Shown here: positions 24,793-33,158 of the stretch, piece by piece | Numbering within the stretch: the stretch's first letter is position 1 | Layout of the letters: the number at the start of each line of letters is the position of its first letter | Program-made: the position numbers and the translations under genes | NCBI RefSeq assembly: GCF_026242055.1 | Contig: NZ_JAPJDL010000008.1 | Span: forward strand, 248,001-312,000 | Direction of reading: 5' to 3' | DNA length: 64,000 bases | From: Lentzea sp. NEAU-D7 | GTDB taxonomy: Bacteria > Actinomycetota > Actinomycetes > Mycobacteriales > Pseudonocardiaceae | The notes under the pieces: model-generated | What the model saw: only the letters and a program-made list of their open reading frames with translations | Database searches by the model: none | Told to the model about the DNA's origin: nothing

Positions 24793-24821
24793 AGGGTACC
24801 GACCGGTCGGTATGTCGGCAA
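24793..24821 (-). promoter_or_regulatory. Promoter of the HAD-kinase-ACAD operon with TetR-type palindrome
   Basis: On the minus strand, TTGCCG (24821-24816), a 17-bp spacer and TACCCT (24798-24793) form a promoter. The perfect 16-bp palindrome TACCGACCGGTCGGTA (24797-24812) fills the spacer and touches the -10 box. Such GACCGGTC-centred palindromes are typical of TetR-family repressors of acyl-CoA metabolism in actinobacteria. No regulator gene is adjacent. Confidence 0.75.
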
Positions 24822-24923
24822 CAGGTGATCCCCGAGTTCGCCTTTCGATGCCCCGAGATGTGGTCTTTGTGCGGTTTCCGCGCCTGCCCGGCCTCGCTAC
24901 GTTCGAGTCCGAAGGGGGTTCTG

Positions 24924-26423
24924 ATGGCAAAGATCGCAACGGTGGCACTGGCCGCCGCGATGACGCTCACCGTCATCCAGGCGCCTGCGGCGACGGCCGG
25001 AGGCGACGCCGAGGTGGTGCGCACGGACAAGGGCGCCGTGCGCGGAACGGTGTCCGAGCAGGTGCGGACGTTCGGGAGCATCCCGTTCGCCGCCGCCCCG
25101 GTGGGGCACAACCGGTGGCGCGACCCGCAGCCGGTCACGCCGTGGCAGGGCGTGCGGGACGCGACGACACCCGCGCCGATGTGCGCGCAGGCCGCGGGGC
25201 TGGGCTCCCCGCCGTCGCAGACCGAGGACTGCCTGTACCTCAACGTCACCACCCCGGCCGGCACCGCGCGCAAGCCGCGGCCGGTGATGGTGTGGATCCA
25301 CGGCGGGTCGTTCACCAGCGGAGGCGCGTCGATGTACGACGCCCGGTGGCTCGCGTCCCGCAACGACACCGTGGTCGTCACCGTCAACTACCGGCTGGGC
25401 GTGTTCGGGTTCTTCGGCCACCCCGGCCTGCCCGGCTCCGGCACGTTCGGGCTCGCCGACCAGCAGGCGGCCCTGCGGTGGGTGCAGCGCAACGCGCGGG
25501 CCTTCGGCGGCGACGCCCGCAACGTCACGGTGTTCGGCGAGTCGGCGGGCGGGCTGAGCATCTGCGCCCAGCTCGCCTCACCCCGCGCGGCGGGCCTGTT
25601 CGCCAAGGCGATCATCCAGTCCGGTCCGTGCGGCGTCGACTCGCCCTCGTCCACCCGGCCGGGCGAGTTCGAGCACCTGTGGAAACCGCGCACCGAGGTC
25701 GAGCAGCTCGGCGTGGGCACGGCCGGCTGTGCCGACCTCGCGTGCCTGCGCGCGCAACCGGTCGAGAAACTGCTGCCGGTGCACGACACGTTCTCCTCCC
25801 CCGCCTACGACACGGCGCTGCTGCCCGTGGACCCGGTCGTGGCACAGCGCACCGGCCGCATGCACCGGGTCCCGGCGATGGTCGGCACGACGCACGACGA
25901 GATGACGCTGTTCGCACCACTGATCTTCCCGCAGCCCATACCCGAACAGGCCTACGCGACGACCCTGACGGCCCTGTTCGGCCCGAACGCGGACGAGGTC
26001 GCGGCGCGCTACCCCGTCAACGGCAACGGCGACGCGCGCGACGAGATCGCCCGGCTGCTGACCGACAGGTCCTGGTCGTGCACCTCGCAGGTGACCCGCC
26101 GCGAACTGGGCAGGCACGCACCGGTGTCGGGATACGAGTTCGCCGACCGCGACGTGCCGATGTTCCTGCCCGGCATGCCGCCGTTCCCCGGCGGCTACGG
26201 CGCGTTCCACGCCTCGGAGCTGCCGCTGCTGTTCGACTTCGGCGTGCCGCTGACGGCGGGTCAGCGGGAGCTGTCGGACTACATGATCACCGCGTGGGGC
26301 CGCTTCGCCCGCACCGGCCACCCGGGATGGCGCGCCGGCGTGCAGTCACTCGCCGCCGGCAAGATCGGACCCGCCGATTTCTCCCGAGATCACCAGTGCG
26401 GGTTCTGGTCGTCCATCCTGTAG
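24924..26423 (+). CDS. Secreted type-B carboxylesterase
   Basis: The 499-aa protein has a signal peptide (IATVALAAAMTLTVIQAPAATA, cleavage after about residue 25) and a type-B carboxylesterase fold: VMVWIHGGSF oxyanion region, EDCLYLNV signature, catalytic Ser in TVFGESAGGLSIC (about 200) and a C-terminal FDFGVPL. It should hydrolyse esters outside the cell. GGGGG lies a few bases before ATG 24924; the longer ORF upstream has poor codon use. The MFS gene begins 3 bp after its stop. Confidence 0.92.
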   Translation: MAKIATVALAAAMTLTVIQAPAATAGGDAEVVRTDKGAVRGTVSEQVRTFGSIPFAAAPVGHNRWRDPQPVTPWQGVRDATTPAPMCAQAAGLGSPPSQTEDCLYLNVTTPAGTARKPRPVMVWIHGGSFTSGGASMYDARWLASRNDTVVVTVNYRLGVFGFFGHPGLPGSGTFGLADQQAALRWVQRNARAFGGDARNVTVFGESAGGLSICAQLASPRAAGLFAKAIIQSGPCGVDSPSSTRPGEFEHLWKPRTEVEQLGVGTAGCADLACLRAQPVEKLLPVHDTFSSPAYDTALLPVDPVVAQRTGRMHRVPAMVGTTHDEMTLFAPLIFPQPIPEQAYATTLTALFGPNADEVAARYPVNGNGDARDEIARLLTDRSWSCTSQVTRRELGRHAPVSGYEFADRDVPMFLPGMPPFPGGYGAFHASELPLLFDFGVPLTAGQRELSDYMITAWGRFARTGHPGWRAGVQSLAAGKIGPADFSRDHQCGFWSSIL

Positions 26424-26426
26424 CGC

Positions 26427-27686
26427 ATGCCCGGCTACCGCGACCTCGCCCGCGATCGCGAGTTCCGCGCCCTGCTCGTGGCGCACGTGGTGTCGGTGGC
26501 CGGAGACCAGTTCGCCAGGGTCGCGCTGACGGTGCACGTCTACGACCGCACCGCCAGCGCGGGCCTCACGGCGATGACCTACGCGCTGACGTTCCTGCCC
26601 GACCTGCTCGGCGGGCCCCTGCTCTCGGGGCTCGCCGACCGGTTCGCCCGCAAACGCGTCATGGTCGCCGCCGACCTCGTGCGGGCCGCGCTGCTGCTGG
26701 TCATGGCCGTGCCGGGACTGCCCCTGTGGGCGTTGGCGTCGCTGGTCGTGCTCGTGCAGTTCGCCGGGGCACCGCATGGAGCGGCACGGGCGGCGCTGCT
26801 GCCGCACATCCTGCCCGACGAGCGCTACTCGATGGGCCAGGCGGTCCTGAGCACCCTCACCCAGGCCGCGCAGGTCGCCGGGTTCCTCACCGGCGGCGCC
26901 CTGGTCGCCTGGCTCGGCCCCGCACCGGTGCTCGTCGCCGACGCCCTGACCTTCGGGATCTCCGCACTGCTGGCCGGGACCTACCTGCTCGACCGGCCCG
27001 CACCGGCACGGGCGCACGTGCGGGCGTGGCCCACCGACCTCGTCGGCGGCACGAAACTGGTGTGGGGCGACCGGCGGCTGCGCGCACTGGTCGCGCTCGC
27101 CTGCGTCTCGGGCTTCTACATCGTCGGCGAGGCCCTCGCCGTGCCCTACGCCGCGTCGCTGGGCGCCGGACCGGCCGGCGTCGGCCTGCTCTTCGGCGCC
27201 TACGCCGCGGGCGCGGCCGCGGGCATGCTCGTGGTGGCGCACCTGAGCGAACGACGGCAGCTGCGGATGATGCCGTGGCTGGCCATCGCCGCGTGCGCGG
27301 TACTCGTCCCGGCCGCACTGCGGCCGGGCCTGGTCGTCAGCGTGGGAATGTTCGCCCTGTCCGGAGCGGCCAGCGCCTACCACCTGGTCGCCAACACGCG
27401 GTTCGTGCGCGCCGTACCGGACTCCTCACGAGGACAGGCGTTCGGCCTGGCCGTCACCGCGCTGCGCGTGTCCCAGGGACTCGGAGTGGCGCTGGCGGGC
27501 CTGGCGGCCGAGACCGTCGCCGCCCACCAGGTCGTCGCCGCCGCCGGAGCACTCGGAGTGCTCGCGGCAGGCGGTGCGGCAACCCTGTGGCGGCTCAGCG
27601 ACGCCAGTCGGTCGGACGGTTCCAGTCCGTGGGGCGGTTCCAGTCGGTCGGACGAACGGGACGGCCGGCGGCGGAGACACGGTTGA
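26427..27686 (+). CDS. MFS transporter (enterobactin/macrolide exporter-like)
   Basis: The 419-aa protein has about 12 membrane segments and the MFS motif GLADRFARKRVMV between helices 2 and 3. The opening (REFRALLVAHVVSVAGDQFARVALTV) is that of the MefA/EntS-type MFS exporters. It starts 3 bp after the carboxylesterase gene and is probably in the same operon. The last about 28 residues are an odd Ser/Gly/Arg tail (SDASRSDGSSPWGGSSRSD) translated from a tandem repeat that is better explained by an antisense small ORF (27595-27690). Confidence 0.88.
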   Translation: MPGYRDLARDREFRALLVAHVVSVAGDQFARVALTVHVYDRTASAGLTAMTYALTFLPDLLGGPLLSGLADRFARKRVMVAADLVRAALLLVMAVPGLPLWALASLVVLVQFAGAPHGAARAALLPHILPDERYSMGQAVLSTLTQAAQVAGFLTGGALVAWLGPAPVLVADALTFGISALLAGTYLLDRPAPARAHVRAWPTDLVGGTKLVWGDRRLRALVALACVSGFYIVGEALAVPYAASLGAGPAGVGLLFGAYAAGAAAGMLVVAHLSERRQLRMMPWLAIAACAVLVPAALRPGLVVSVGMFALSGAASAYHLVANTRFVRAVPDSSRGQAFGLAVTALRVSQGLGVALAGLAAETVAAHQVVAAAGALGVLAAGGAATLWRLSDASRSDGSSPWGGSSRSDERDGRRRRHG

Positions 27687-27690
27687 TCAT
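27595..27690 (-). CDS. Small ORF with repeated RPTDWN hexapeptide
   Basis: This 31-codon ORF encodes MINRVSAAGRPV followed by three near-copies of R-P-T-D-W-(N/R). AGGAG stands 5-6 nt before the ATG at 27690, a good ribosome site, and third codon positions are more GC-rich in this frame than in the overlapping MFS tail. The peptide has three Trp in a strict 6-residue period. It is antisense to the last 92 bp of the MFS gene. It could be a regulatory leader, a RiPP precursor or a structural micropeptide; I recognise no family. Confidence 0.55.
   Translation of the reverse strand: MINRVSAAGRPVRPTDWNRPTDWNRPTDWRR
27605..27654. repeat. Imperfect tandem repeat in the MFS/small-ORF overlap
   Basis: Three consecutive units related to CAGTCGGTCGGACGGTTC (18-bp period) run through about 27605-27654, the middle one carrying CCGTGGGG. 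They encode the RPTDWN repeats on the minus strand and a Ser/Gly-rich tail on the plus strand. The 18-bp period keeps both frames open. Confidence 0.7.
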
Positions 27691-27850
27691 GACTGCTCCT
27701 ATGGGTGTTCGTTGTGCGGGAACTGCGAAAGGACTTAGGGCACGAACTGTGAGGATTACTCACGGTGAGGTCCCCCACATGGAGCCACGACTTTGCGTGA
27801 CCCGGTAGCTACAGTGGTTGGTTCCTGGACGGTGGTGTGGGGGTGGCAGC

Positions 27851-29104
27851 GTGCCTTGGCTCGACCCGCGCCGGTGGAAGTTATGGTCGCTTCCTCCTGT
27901 GGTGCTGGCCTATGTCGTGACGGTGGTTGTTTCGGCGACCCTCGTCACGCTCGCCACCGCATGGCGTACCCCTGCCGAGGCCTTGAACCCGACCTGGTTC
28001 CTGCTGCTCGCCGGAGGTGCCGTACTGCACCTGGAAGCGGCACGGGGAATCGAGCGGATCCGCGAAATCGGCGCCGAAGGATCGCCACACGCCCACATGC
28101 AGTCCGTGTGGCTGTTCGCGGGCGTGCTCGTACTACCGATGCCACTGCTCGTGGCGCTGATCGTCATCAGCTACACGCACTCGTGGTTCCGGGTCTACAA
28201 GCGACGGGCCGTCCTGTTCCGCAAGGTTTTCTCCGCGGCCACTGTCGTCCTGGGCAGTGCCGCCGCGCAACTCGTCCTCGGCTGGTTCCCCGACCGCGCT
28301 GTTGACGTTGACGGACCACTCGGTCTCCTGGCACTGGTTACGGCCGGATTCCTCTACTGGTTCATCAACTACGCGCTCGTCGTCACCGCGATCTACTTCA
28401 CGAACCGCCAGAACCCCGTCCGCACCGCCCTGGGCAACGCCTCCGACGTGCTCATCGTGCTCGCCTCCGTCGGCCTCGGCTCCGGCGTCGCCATCATCCT
28501 CAACTGGCGGCCCTGGCTCACCCCGATGCTGCTGCTCACCGTCCTGGCCCTGCACATGGGCCTGCTGCTGCCCCAGTTCCGCGTCGCCGCCCGCACCGAC
28601 TCCAAGACCGGCCTGGTCGACGCCACCTTCTGGCACGACGTCGCCGAACGCGAACTGCAACGCGCCCGCCGCCTGACCTCCACCGTCGGCGTCCTGATCA
28701 TCGACCTCGACCACTTCAAGCTCATCAACGACACCTACGGCCACCTCGCCGGCGACCGCGTCCTGCGCGCCGTCGCCGACGCGCTCAAACACTCCGTGCG
28801 CTCCTACGACCTCGTCGGCCGCTTCGGCGGCGAGGAGTTCGCCGTCCTGCTGCCCGGCGTCAGCAACGGCGAGGTCCGCGCCACCGCCGAACGCATCCGC
28901 TTCGAGATCGCCAGCCTGCACATCGTCGTGCTCGACCGCCTCGGCGAAAGCCAGGTCGTCGCCGGCCTCACCGCCTCCGTCGGCGCCGCCGTCTACCCCG
29001 ACACCGCCACCGAGCTCAGCCCCCTGCTGCTCGCCGCCGACGAAGCGCTCTACCAGGCCAAGAGCAACGGCCGCGACCGCGTCGCCACCGCCCAGATCTT
29101 CTAG
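27851..29104 (+). CDS. Membrane-bound diguanylate cyclase (GGDEF)
   Basis: The 417-aa protein has about six N-terminal membrane segments (residues 10-240) with a conserved N-terminal sensor layout, then a GGDEF domain (about 250-415): LIIDLDHFKLINDTYGHLAGDRVL and the active-site loop RFGGEEFAVLLPG, with D/N metal and substrate residues intact, so c-di-GMP synthesis is likely. No RxxD inhibitory site five residues before GGEEF is obvious. GTG 27851 with an upstream GGGGGTGG was chosen; TTG 27818 is an alternative. Its stop shares CTAG with the convergent hydrolase gene. Confidence 0.9.
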   Translation: MPWLDPRRWKLWSLPPVVLAYVVTVVVSATLVTLATAWRTPAEALNPTWFLLLAGGAVLHLEAARGIERIREIGAEGSPHAHMQSVWLFAGVLVLPMPLLVALIVISYTHSWFRVYKRRAVLFRKVFSAATVVLGSAAAQLVLGWFPDRAVDVDGPLGLLALVTAGFLYWFINYALVVTAIYFTNRQNPVRTALGNASDVLIVLASVGLGSGVAIILNWRPWLTPMLLLTVLALHMGLLLPQFRVAARTDSKTGLVDATFWHDVAERELQRARRLTSTVGVLIIDLDHFKLINDTYGHLAGDRVLRAVADALKHSVRSYDLVGRFGGEEFAVLLPGVSNGEVRATAERIRFEIASLHIVVLDRLGESQVVAGLTASVGAAVYPDTATELSPLLLAADEALYQAKSNGRDRVATAQIF

Positions 29105-29943
29105 CGGCCCAGGAACGCCGCGATCTGCGCCGACACCCGCTCCGGGTCCTCCACCCACGGGTAGTGCCCCACACCCTCGTGCACGTACAGCGTCACGTCC
29201 GGGAACAACTCCGCCAGCTGCACACACCGCCGCACCGGCGAGATCGGATCCTCCGAACACGCGTACACCAGCACCGGGTGGTCGAACTCCGTCAGCGCCC
29301 GCCGCAACACCCCCGGCACGAACGCGCCCTCGGCGTTGTAGCCCAGCGCCACCTCGTACTTCCACTGACCCAGCTCCGCGTCCGCGTGCGCCCGCGCCCG
29401 CTCGTCCCACCGCGCGTACAGCAACGGCGACGCCGCCACCCGGTTCTCCACCGAGTCGTCCCCGGCCGCGTTGCGCGCCAGCGCCGCCGTCGCCGCCTCG
29501 AACCACGGCTGATCCGCCCGCGCCGCCAGGAACACGTCCCAGTCGCTCTGCTCCGGCGACAACCCCACACTGCGCAACGCCGGCGTCAGCAGCACCAGCT
29601 TCCCGACACGACCGGGGAAGTCCGCCGCATACCCCATCGCGATCCCCGCACCGGCGGAATGCCCCAGCACGTCCACCACGTCCAGCCCCAGATGCCGCCG
29701 CAGCATCTCCACGTCCCGCACCAGCATGTCCCGCCGGTACGTGAACGGATCCGCCGGCTCGTCCGACGCCCCCGTCCCCCGGTTGTCCAGCACCACCAGC
29801 CGCCGCGACGCGTCCAGACCGCCCAGCGTCTCCAGGTACTCCGACGCCCGGCCAGGACCACCCGCCAGGACCACGAGCGGAACCCCCTCACCCATTTCCC
29901 GATAGGCGAGTTCGGTGCCGTCGAACGAGGTGAAGCGTGCCAT
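29101..29943 (-). CDS. Alpha/beta hydrolase (proline iminopeptidase-like)
   Basis: The 280-aa protein has the S33/alpha-beta-hydrolase elements LVVLAGGPGRASEYL (G-G-P-G oxyanion motif), LDNRGTGASD, the nucleophile elbow VLGHSAGAGIAMGYA, Asp in YACSEDPISP and His in HEGVGHYPWVEDP. The GGPG motif suggests aminopeptidase-like or haloperoxidase-like activity; the substrate is unknown. ATG 29943 is only 10 bp from the start of the divergent PPOX gene, so both must have nested promoters. Confidence 0.9.
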   Translation of the reverse strand: MARFTSFDGTELAYREMGEGVPLVVLAGGPGRASEYLETLGGLDASRRLVVLDNRGTGASDEPADPFTYRRDMLVRDVEMLRRHLGLDVVDVLGHSAGAGIAMGYAADFPGRVGKLVLLTPALRSVGLSPEQSDWDVFLAARADQPWFEAATAALARNAAGDDSVENRVAASPLLYARWDERARAHADAELGQWKYEVALGYNAEGAFVPGVLRRALTEFDHPVLVYACSEDPISPVRRCVQLAELFPDVTLYVHEGVGHYPWVEDPERVSAQIAAFLGR

Positions 29944-29953
29944 GCTGCACATC

Positions 29954-30418
29954 ATGCCGAAGATCGCCACGGCCGACCTCGTCGACCGGCCGCAGCTGCT
30001 CGAGTTCCTCTCCACCCGCCACCACGGCGTCCTCATCACCCGCCGCTCCTCGACCGGCGGCCTGCAGGTCTCCCCCGTCGCCTGCGGCGTCGACTCCCAC
30101 GGCCGCATCGTCATCGCGACCTACCCCCAGCGCGCCAAGGTCCGCAACACCCGCCGAGACCCCTCCGTCACGATCTGCGTGCTCTCCGACGACTGGGACG
30201 ACGCCTACGTCCAGATCGACGGCACCGCCGAAGTCCTCGACCTCCCCGACGCACTCGACGACTTCGTCGAGTACTACCGCTGCATCGCAGGCGAACACCC
30301 CGACTGGGACGAGTACCGCGCCGCCATGCTCCGCCAGGGCAAGTCCCTCATCCGCATCACCATCGACAGCTGGGGCCCCATCGCCACCGGCGGCTTCCCA
30401 CCCGAACTGGACCAGTGA
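29954..30418 (+). CDS. PPOX-class (FMN/F420-binding split-barrel) protein
   Basis: The 154-aa protein is a pyridoxamine-5'-phosphate-oxidase-like split barrel: EFLSTRHHGVLITRRSSTGGLQVSPVACGVD, VIATYPQRAKVRNTRRDPSVTICV and QIDGTAEVLDL, with Arg/Lys residues for cofactor phosphate. Actinobacterial members often bind F420. It ends ITIDSWGPIATGGFPP. ATG 29954 was chosen (MPKIATADLV); the in-frame ATG 29942 is possible and would overlap the divergent gene's start. Confidence 0.88.
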   Translation: MPKIATADLVDRPQLLEFLSTRHHGVLITRRSSTGGLQVSPVACGVDSHGRIVIATYPQRAKVRNTRRDPSVTICVLSDDWDDAYVQIDGTAEVLDLPDALDDFVEYYRCIAGEHPDWDEYRAAMLRQGKSLIRITIDSWGPIATGGFPPELDQ

Positions 30419-30425
30419 CCGCTCC

Positions 30426-31070
30426 CTAGCCGCACCAAGCCCCGCCCCAGCCCGCCGGCTTCTCCAGCAACACGCACGAGCCGCCGCGCGGGGCCTCGAT
30501 CGACGCGATCAACCCGGTCGGCACGGTCGTGGGCTCCATCAGCACACGGCCGTCCAACTCGGACACCCGCGCACACGCCGCCGCGACGTCGTCCACGGCG
30601 AAATACGTCTGCCAGCCCACCGCACGAGACGTCGTCAAACGCCCCGCCACCGCACGCGGACCACCATGCCGCGCGGACGTGAACAACACGAAGTCCTCAG
30701 CCGCGGACCTGCTCTCCCAACCGAGCGCCGCCAGCCAGGACCCGTCCTCGGGCGACCCCGTCATCAACTCCACCCAGCACGGCTCACCATGCCGAGGCGG
30801 CGGCGCCCACGGACCATGAAGGACACGACCCGAGTCCACAGAGGAGTTCCCGACCAGCTCCCGCCGCTCGTCACCACCGAAGACCACGTGCCAGCCACGG
30901 TCCCCCGCAACGACCTGAGCCGCCAGCCGATCACCCACCCAGCCCGAGAACGACCCACCCGGTTCCGCGATCACCGTCCACCCCAGCACACCGGCGAAGA
31001 AATCCACCGACGACTCAGGCTCGGCAACACTCAACTCAAGACGACGAAGACCACAAGACGACACAGGCAT
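30426..31070 (-). CDS. Two-domain VOC/glyoxalase-like protein
   Basis: The 214-aa protein consists of two VOC units: LRRLELSVAEPESSVDFFAGVLGWTVIAEPGGSFSGW and, after a linker (PCWVELMTGSPEDGSWLAALGW), a second ending TYFAVDDVAAACARVSELDGRVLMEPT and IASIEAPRGGSCVLLEKP. Such fused glyoxalase-fold proteins are common in actinomycetes, often of unknown substrate, sometimes antibiotic-binding. It is convergent with the PPOX gene with a 7-bp gap. Confidence 0.85.
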   Translation of the reverse strand: MPVSSCGLRRLELSVAEPESSVDFFAGVLGWTVIAEPGGSFSGWVGDRLAAQVVAGDRGWHVVFGGDERRELVGNSSVDSGRVLHGPWAPPPRHGEPCWVELMTGSPEDGSWLAALGWESRSAAEDFVLFTSARHGGPRAVAGRLTTSRAVGWQTYFAVDDVAAACARVSELDGRVLMEPTTVPTGLIASIEAPRGGSCVLLEKPAGWGGAWCG

Positions 31071-31085
31071 CCCATCGGGCGGGAA

Positions 31086-33095
31086 TCAGGAGCGCGCACC
31101 ATCCTCTGCTCCGACCACCTGAGACGACAATGCGCCATTCGGCGGCATGCGCTCCGCACTCACCACGTCACGCAACGGCACCGGCCTGCCCAGGTGGAAC
31201 CCCTGCCCCACCCGCACCCCGAGCTTGCGCAAAGCGTCCACCTGCGACGGTCGCTCCACCCACTCCGCCACCGACGACAACCCCAGCCCGTTCGCGATCT
31301 GCACGATCCCCGACACCAGCACCGCGTCCGCGTCGTTCGTCTCGATGCCCTTCACGAACTCACCGTCGATCTTGATACCCGTGATCGGCAGGTGCTTCAG
31401 GTGCACGAACGACCCGAACCCCGAACCGAAGTCGTCCAACGTGATCCGGCACCCGAAACTGCGCAGCTGCGTCGCCAGCGTCACCGCGGCGTCCAGGTTC
31501 GTCACCGCCGCCGTCTCCGTGATCTCCAAACCCAACCGGCCAGGAGCCACCCCCGCCGACCCCAGCTTGTCCAGCACGAAGTTCCCGAAGTCAGGATCCT
31601 CCAGCGTCCGCCCCGACACGTTCACGTTGAACCGCAACCGCGGATCCGGCTGCGCCACCAACGCGTCGATCGCCGTCGTCAGCACCCACCGGTCCACCTC
31701 CAGGATCAGGTTCGACCGCTCCGCCACCGGCAGGAAGTCCGCCGGCCCCAGATACGGCTCCTGCCCGTCCTCCAGACGCAGCAACAACTCGTGCCCCAGC
31801 GTCCGCCCCGTCGCCAGCTCCACCATCGGCATGCCGTACAACGCCAGACCGCCACCCGCCAGCGCCGCCCGCAACCGGTCCAGCACACTGACCCGCTTCA
31901 CCGTGTCCGCGTAGTGGTTCGGCTCGTACACCGTCACCCGGTCCCGGCCCGCCGCCTTCGACGCGTACAACGCCAGATCCGCGTTCGCCAGCACCAACTC
32001 CCACGAGTCACCCGGCCCGAACTCCGCCAGCCCCGTGCTCACCGTGATCCGCGCCGGCGTCCCGATCCCCGCCAGGGGAAAACCCGCCACCGCGTCCCGC
32101 AACCCGTCAGCGACCTCCGACGCGTCCTTCGGCGACGCCCCCGGCAACACCACCGCGAACTCATCACCACCCAGACGAGCGATCAACCTGTCACCCAAAC
32201 GGGACTGCAACGCACTCGCCAGCATCCGCATCACCCGGTCACCCACCGCATGACCACGCAGATCGTTGACGTCCTTGAAGTTGTCCAGATCCAGCACCAG
32301 CAACGCACCGGAACCGTTGTTCGCCAGCTCCTGCTCCAACGCACGCGTCAACGCCCGGCGATTCGGCAGACCCGTCAACGGATCCTGCTCGGCCATCCGC
32401 ACGAGCTCGTCGTGCACCCGCGACGACTGCGTCACGTCGTGCGCCGTCCCCAAGGCCCGCAACGGAGTGCCGTCGTCCCCCACGACGACCTCACCGAAGC
32501 ACTCGAACACCCGCTCCTTGCCGTCCGGCCGCAACATCCGGTGCGTGTACGTGAACACCGACCCCGTCTTCAGAGCCGCGTCCAGCGTCTCCTCGATCAT
32601 CGGCAGGTCGTCCGGGTGCACCAGGTGCGAGTACATCTCGAAGTCGAACGCCGTCCCCGGCGCGAACCCGAACATCTCCAGCAGCGTGTCCGACCACGTC
32701 ACCCGGTCCTCGCGGATCGACCACTCCCACGTGCCCATCCGCCCCAGCGCCTGAGCCCGGCGCAACGCGTCCGCCTCCTGCGTCACCGTCAGCTCACGAT
32801 CACGCCACGCCGACACGTCCACGACCTCGTACATCAGGTCGTCACCCAGCCGCGAGCACCGCACCTCGAGCCACTTCGGACCCGGTACCAGCACCTCACG
32901 CACCGGAGCAGGCACCTCGGGCACCCCCGGCAGCAGCGCCGGCAACGACCGCCCGTACGCCTGCTCGACCGGAACCCCCAGCACAGCGCCCAAGGCGCGG
33001 TTGCACCACAACAGGTTCCCGCGCGAATCCGTCACGGCATAGCCGACACCCGCTCGGTCCAGCACCGTGCGGCAGTAGGAGGTCACGCGCGTCAT
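31086..33095 (-). CDS. PAS-PAS-GGDEF-EAL cyclic-di-GMP protein
   Basis: The 669-aa protein holds a PAS domain (about 10-110: AGVGYAVTDSRGNLLWCNRALGAV), a second PAS/PAC (about 115-235: RMGTWEWSIREDRVTWSD), a GGDEF domain (about 245-400) with the intact loop RLGGDEFAVVLPG, and an EAL domain (about 410-650). In the EAL domain the motif reads GHELLLRL, but the catalytic Asn (NVNVS), Glu (LEITET), DDFGSGF, IKID Lys and VAEWVE Glu remain, so hydrolysis is plausible. It is cytoplasmic. ATG 33095 was preferred to TTG 33122. Confidence 0.93.
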   Translation of the reverse strand: MTRVTSYCRTVLDRAGVGYAVTDSRGNLLWCNRALGAVLGVPVEQAYGRSLPALLPGVPEVPAPVREVLVPGPKWLEVRCSRLGDDLMYEVVDVSAWRDRELTVTQEADALRRAQALGRMGTWEWSIREDRVTWSDTLLEMFGFAPGTAFDFEMYSHLVHPDDLPMIEETLDAALKTGSVFTYTHRMLRPDGKERVFECFGEVVVGDDGTPLRALGTAHDVTQSSRVHDELVRMAEQDPLTGLPNRRALTRALEQELANNGSGALLVLDLDNFKDVNDLRGHAVGDRVMRMLASALQSRLGDRLIARLGGDEFAVVLPGASPKDASEVADGLRDAVAGFPLAGIGTPARITVSTGLAEFGPGDSWELVLANADLALYASKAAGRDRVTVYEPNHYADTVKRVSVLDRLRAALAGGGLALYGMPMVELATGRTLGHELLLRLEDGQEPYLGPADFLPVAERSNLILEVDRWVLTTAIDALVAQPDPRLRFNVNVSGRTLEDPDFGNFVLDKLGSAGVAPGRLGLEITETAAVTNLDAAVTLATQLRSFGCRITLDDFGSGFGSFVHLKHLPITGIKIDGEFVKGIETNDADAVLVSGIVQIANGLGLSSVAEWVERPSQVDALRKLGVRVGQGFHLGRPVPLRDVVSAERMPPNGALSSQVVGAEDGARS

Positions 33096-33158
33096 GATCG
33101 TCCGATCACCGGACGTAAGCAACCCGCTACGCCGGTCAGTTCGCTGATGTGCGAACGG

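Noticed and set aside
24773..27808. A 1011-codon plus-strand ORF across the carboxylesterase and MFS genes
   Set aside because: It is an Arg/Gly/Ala-rich frame-shifted shadow with no domain; the real genes in the other frame have full family motifs.
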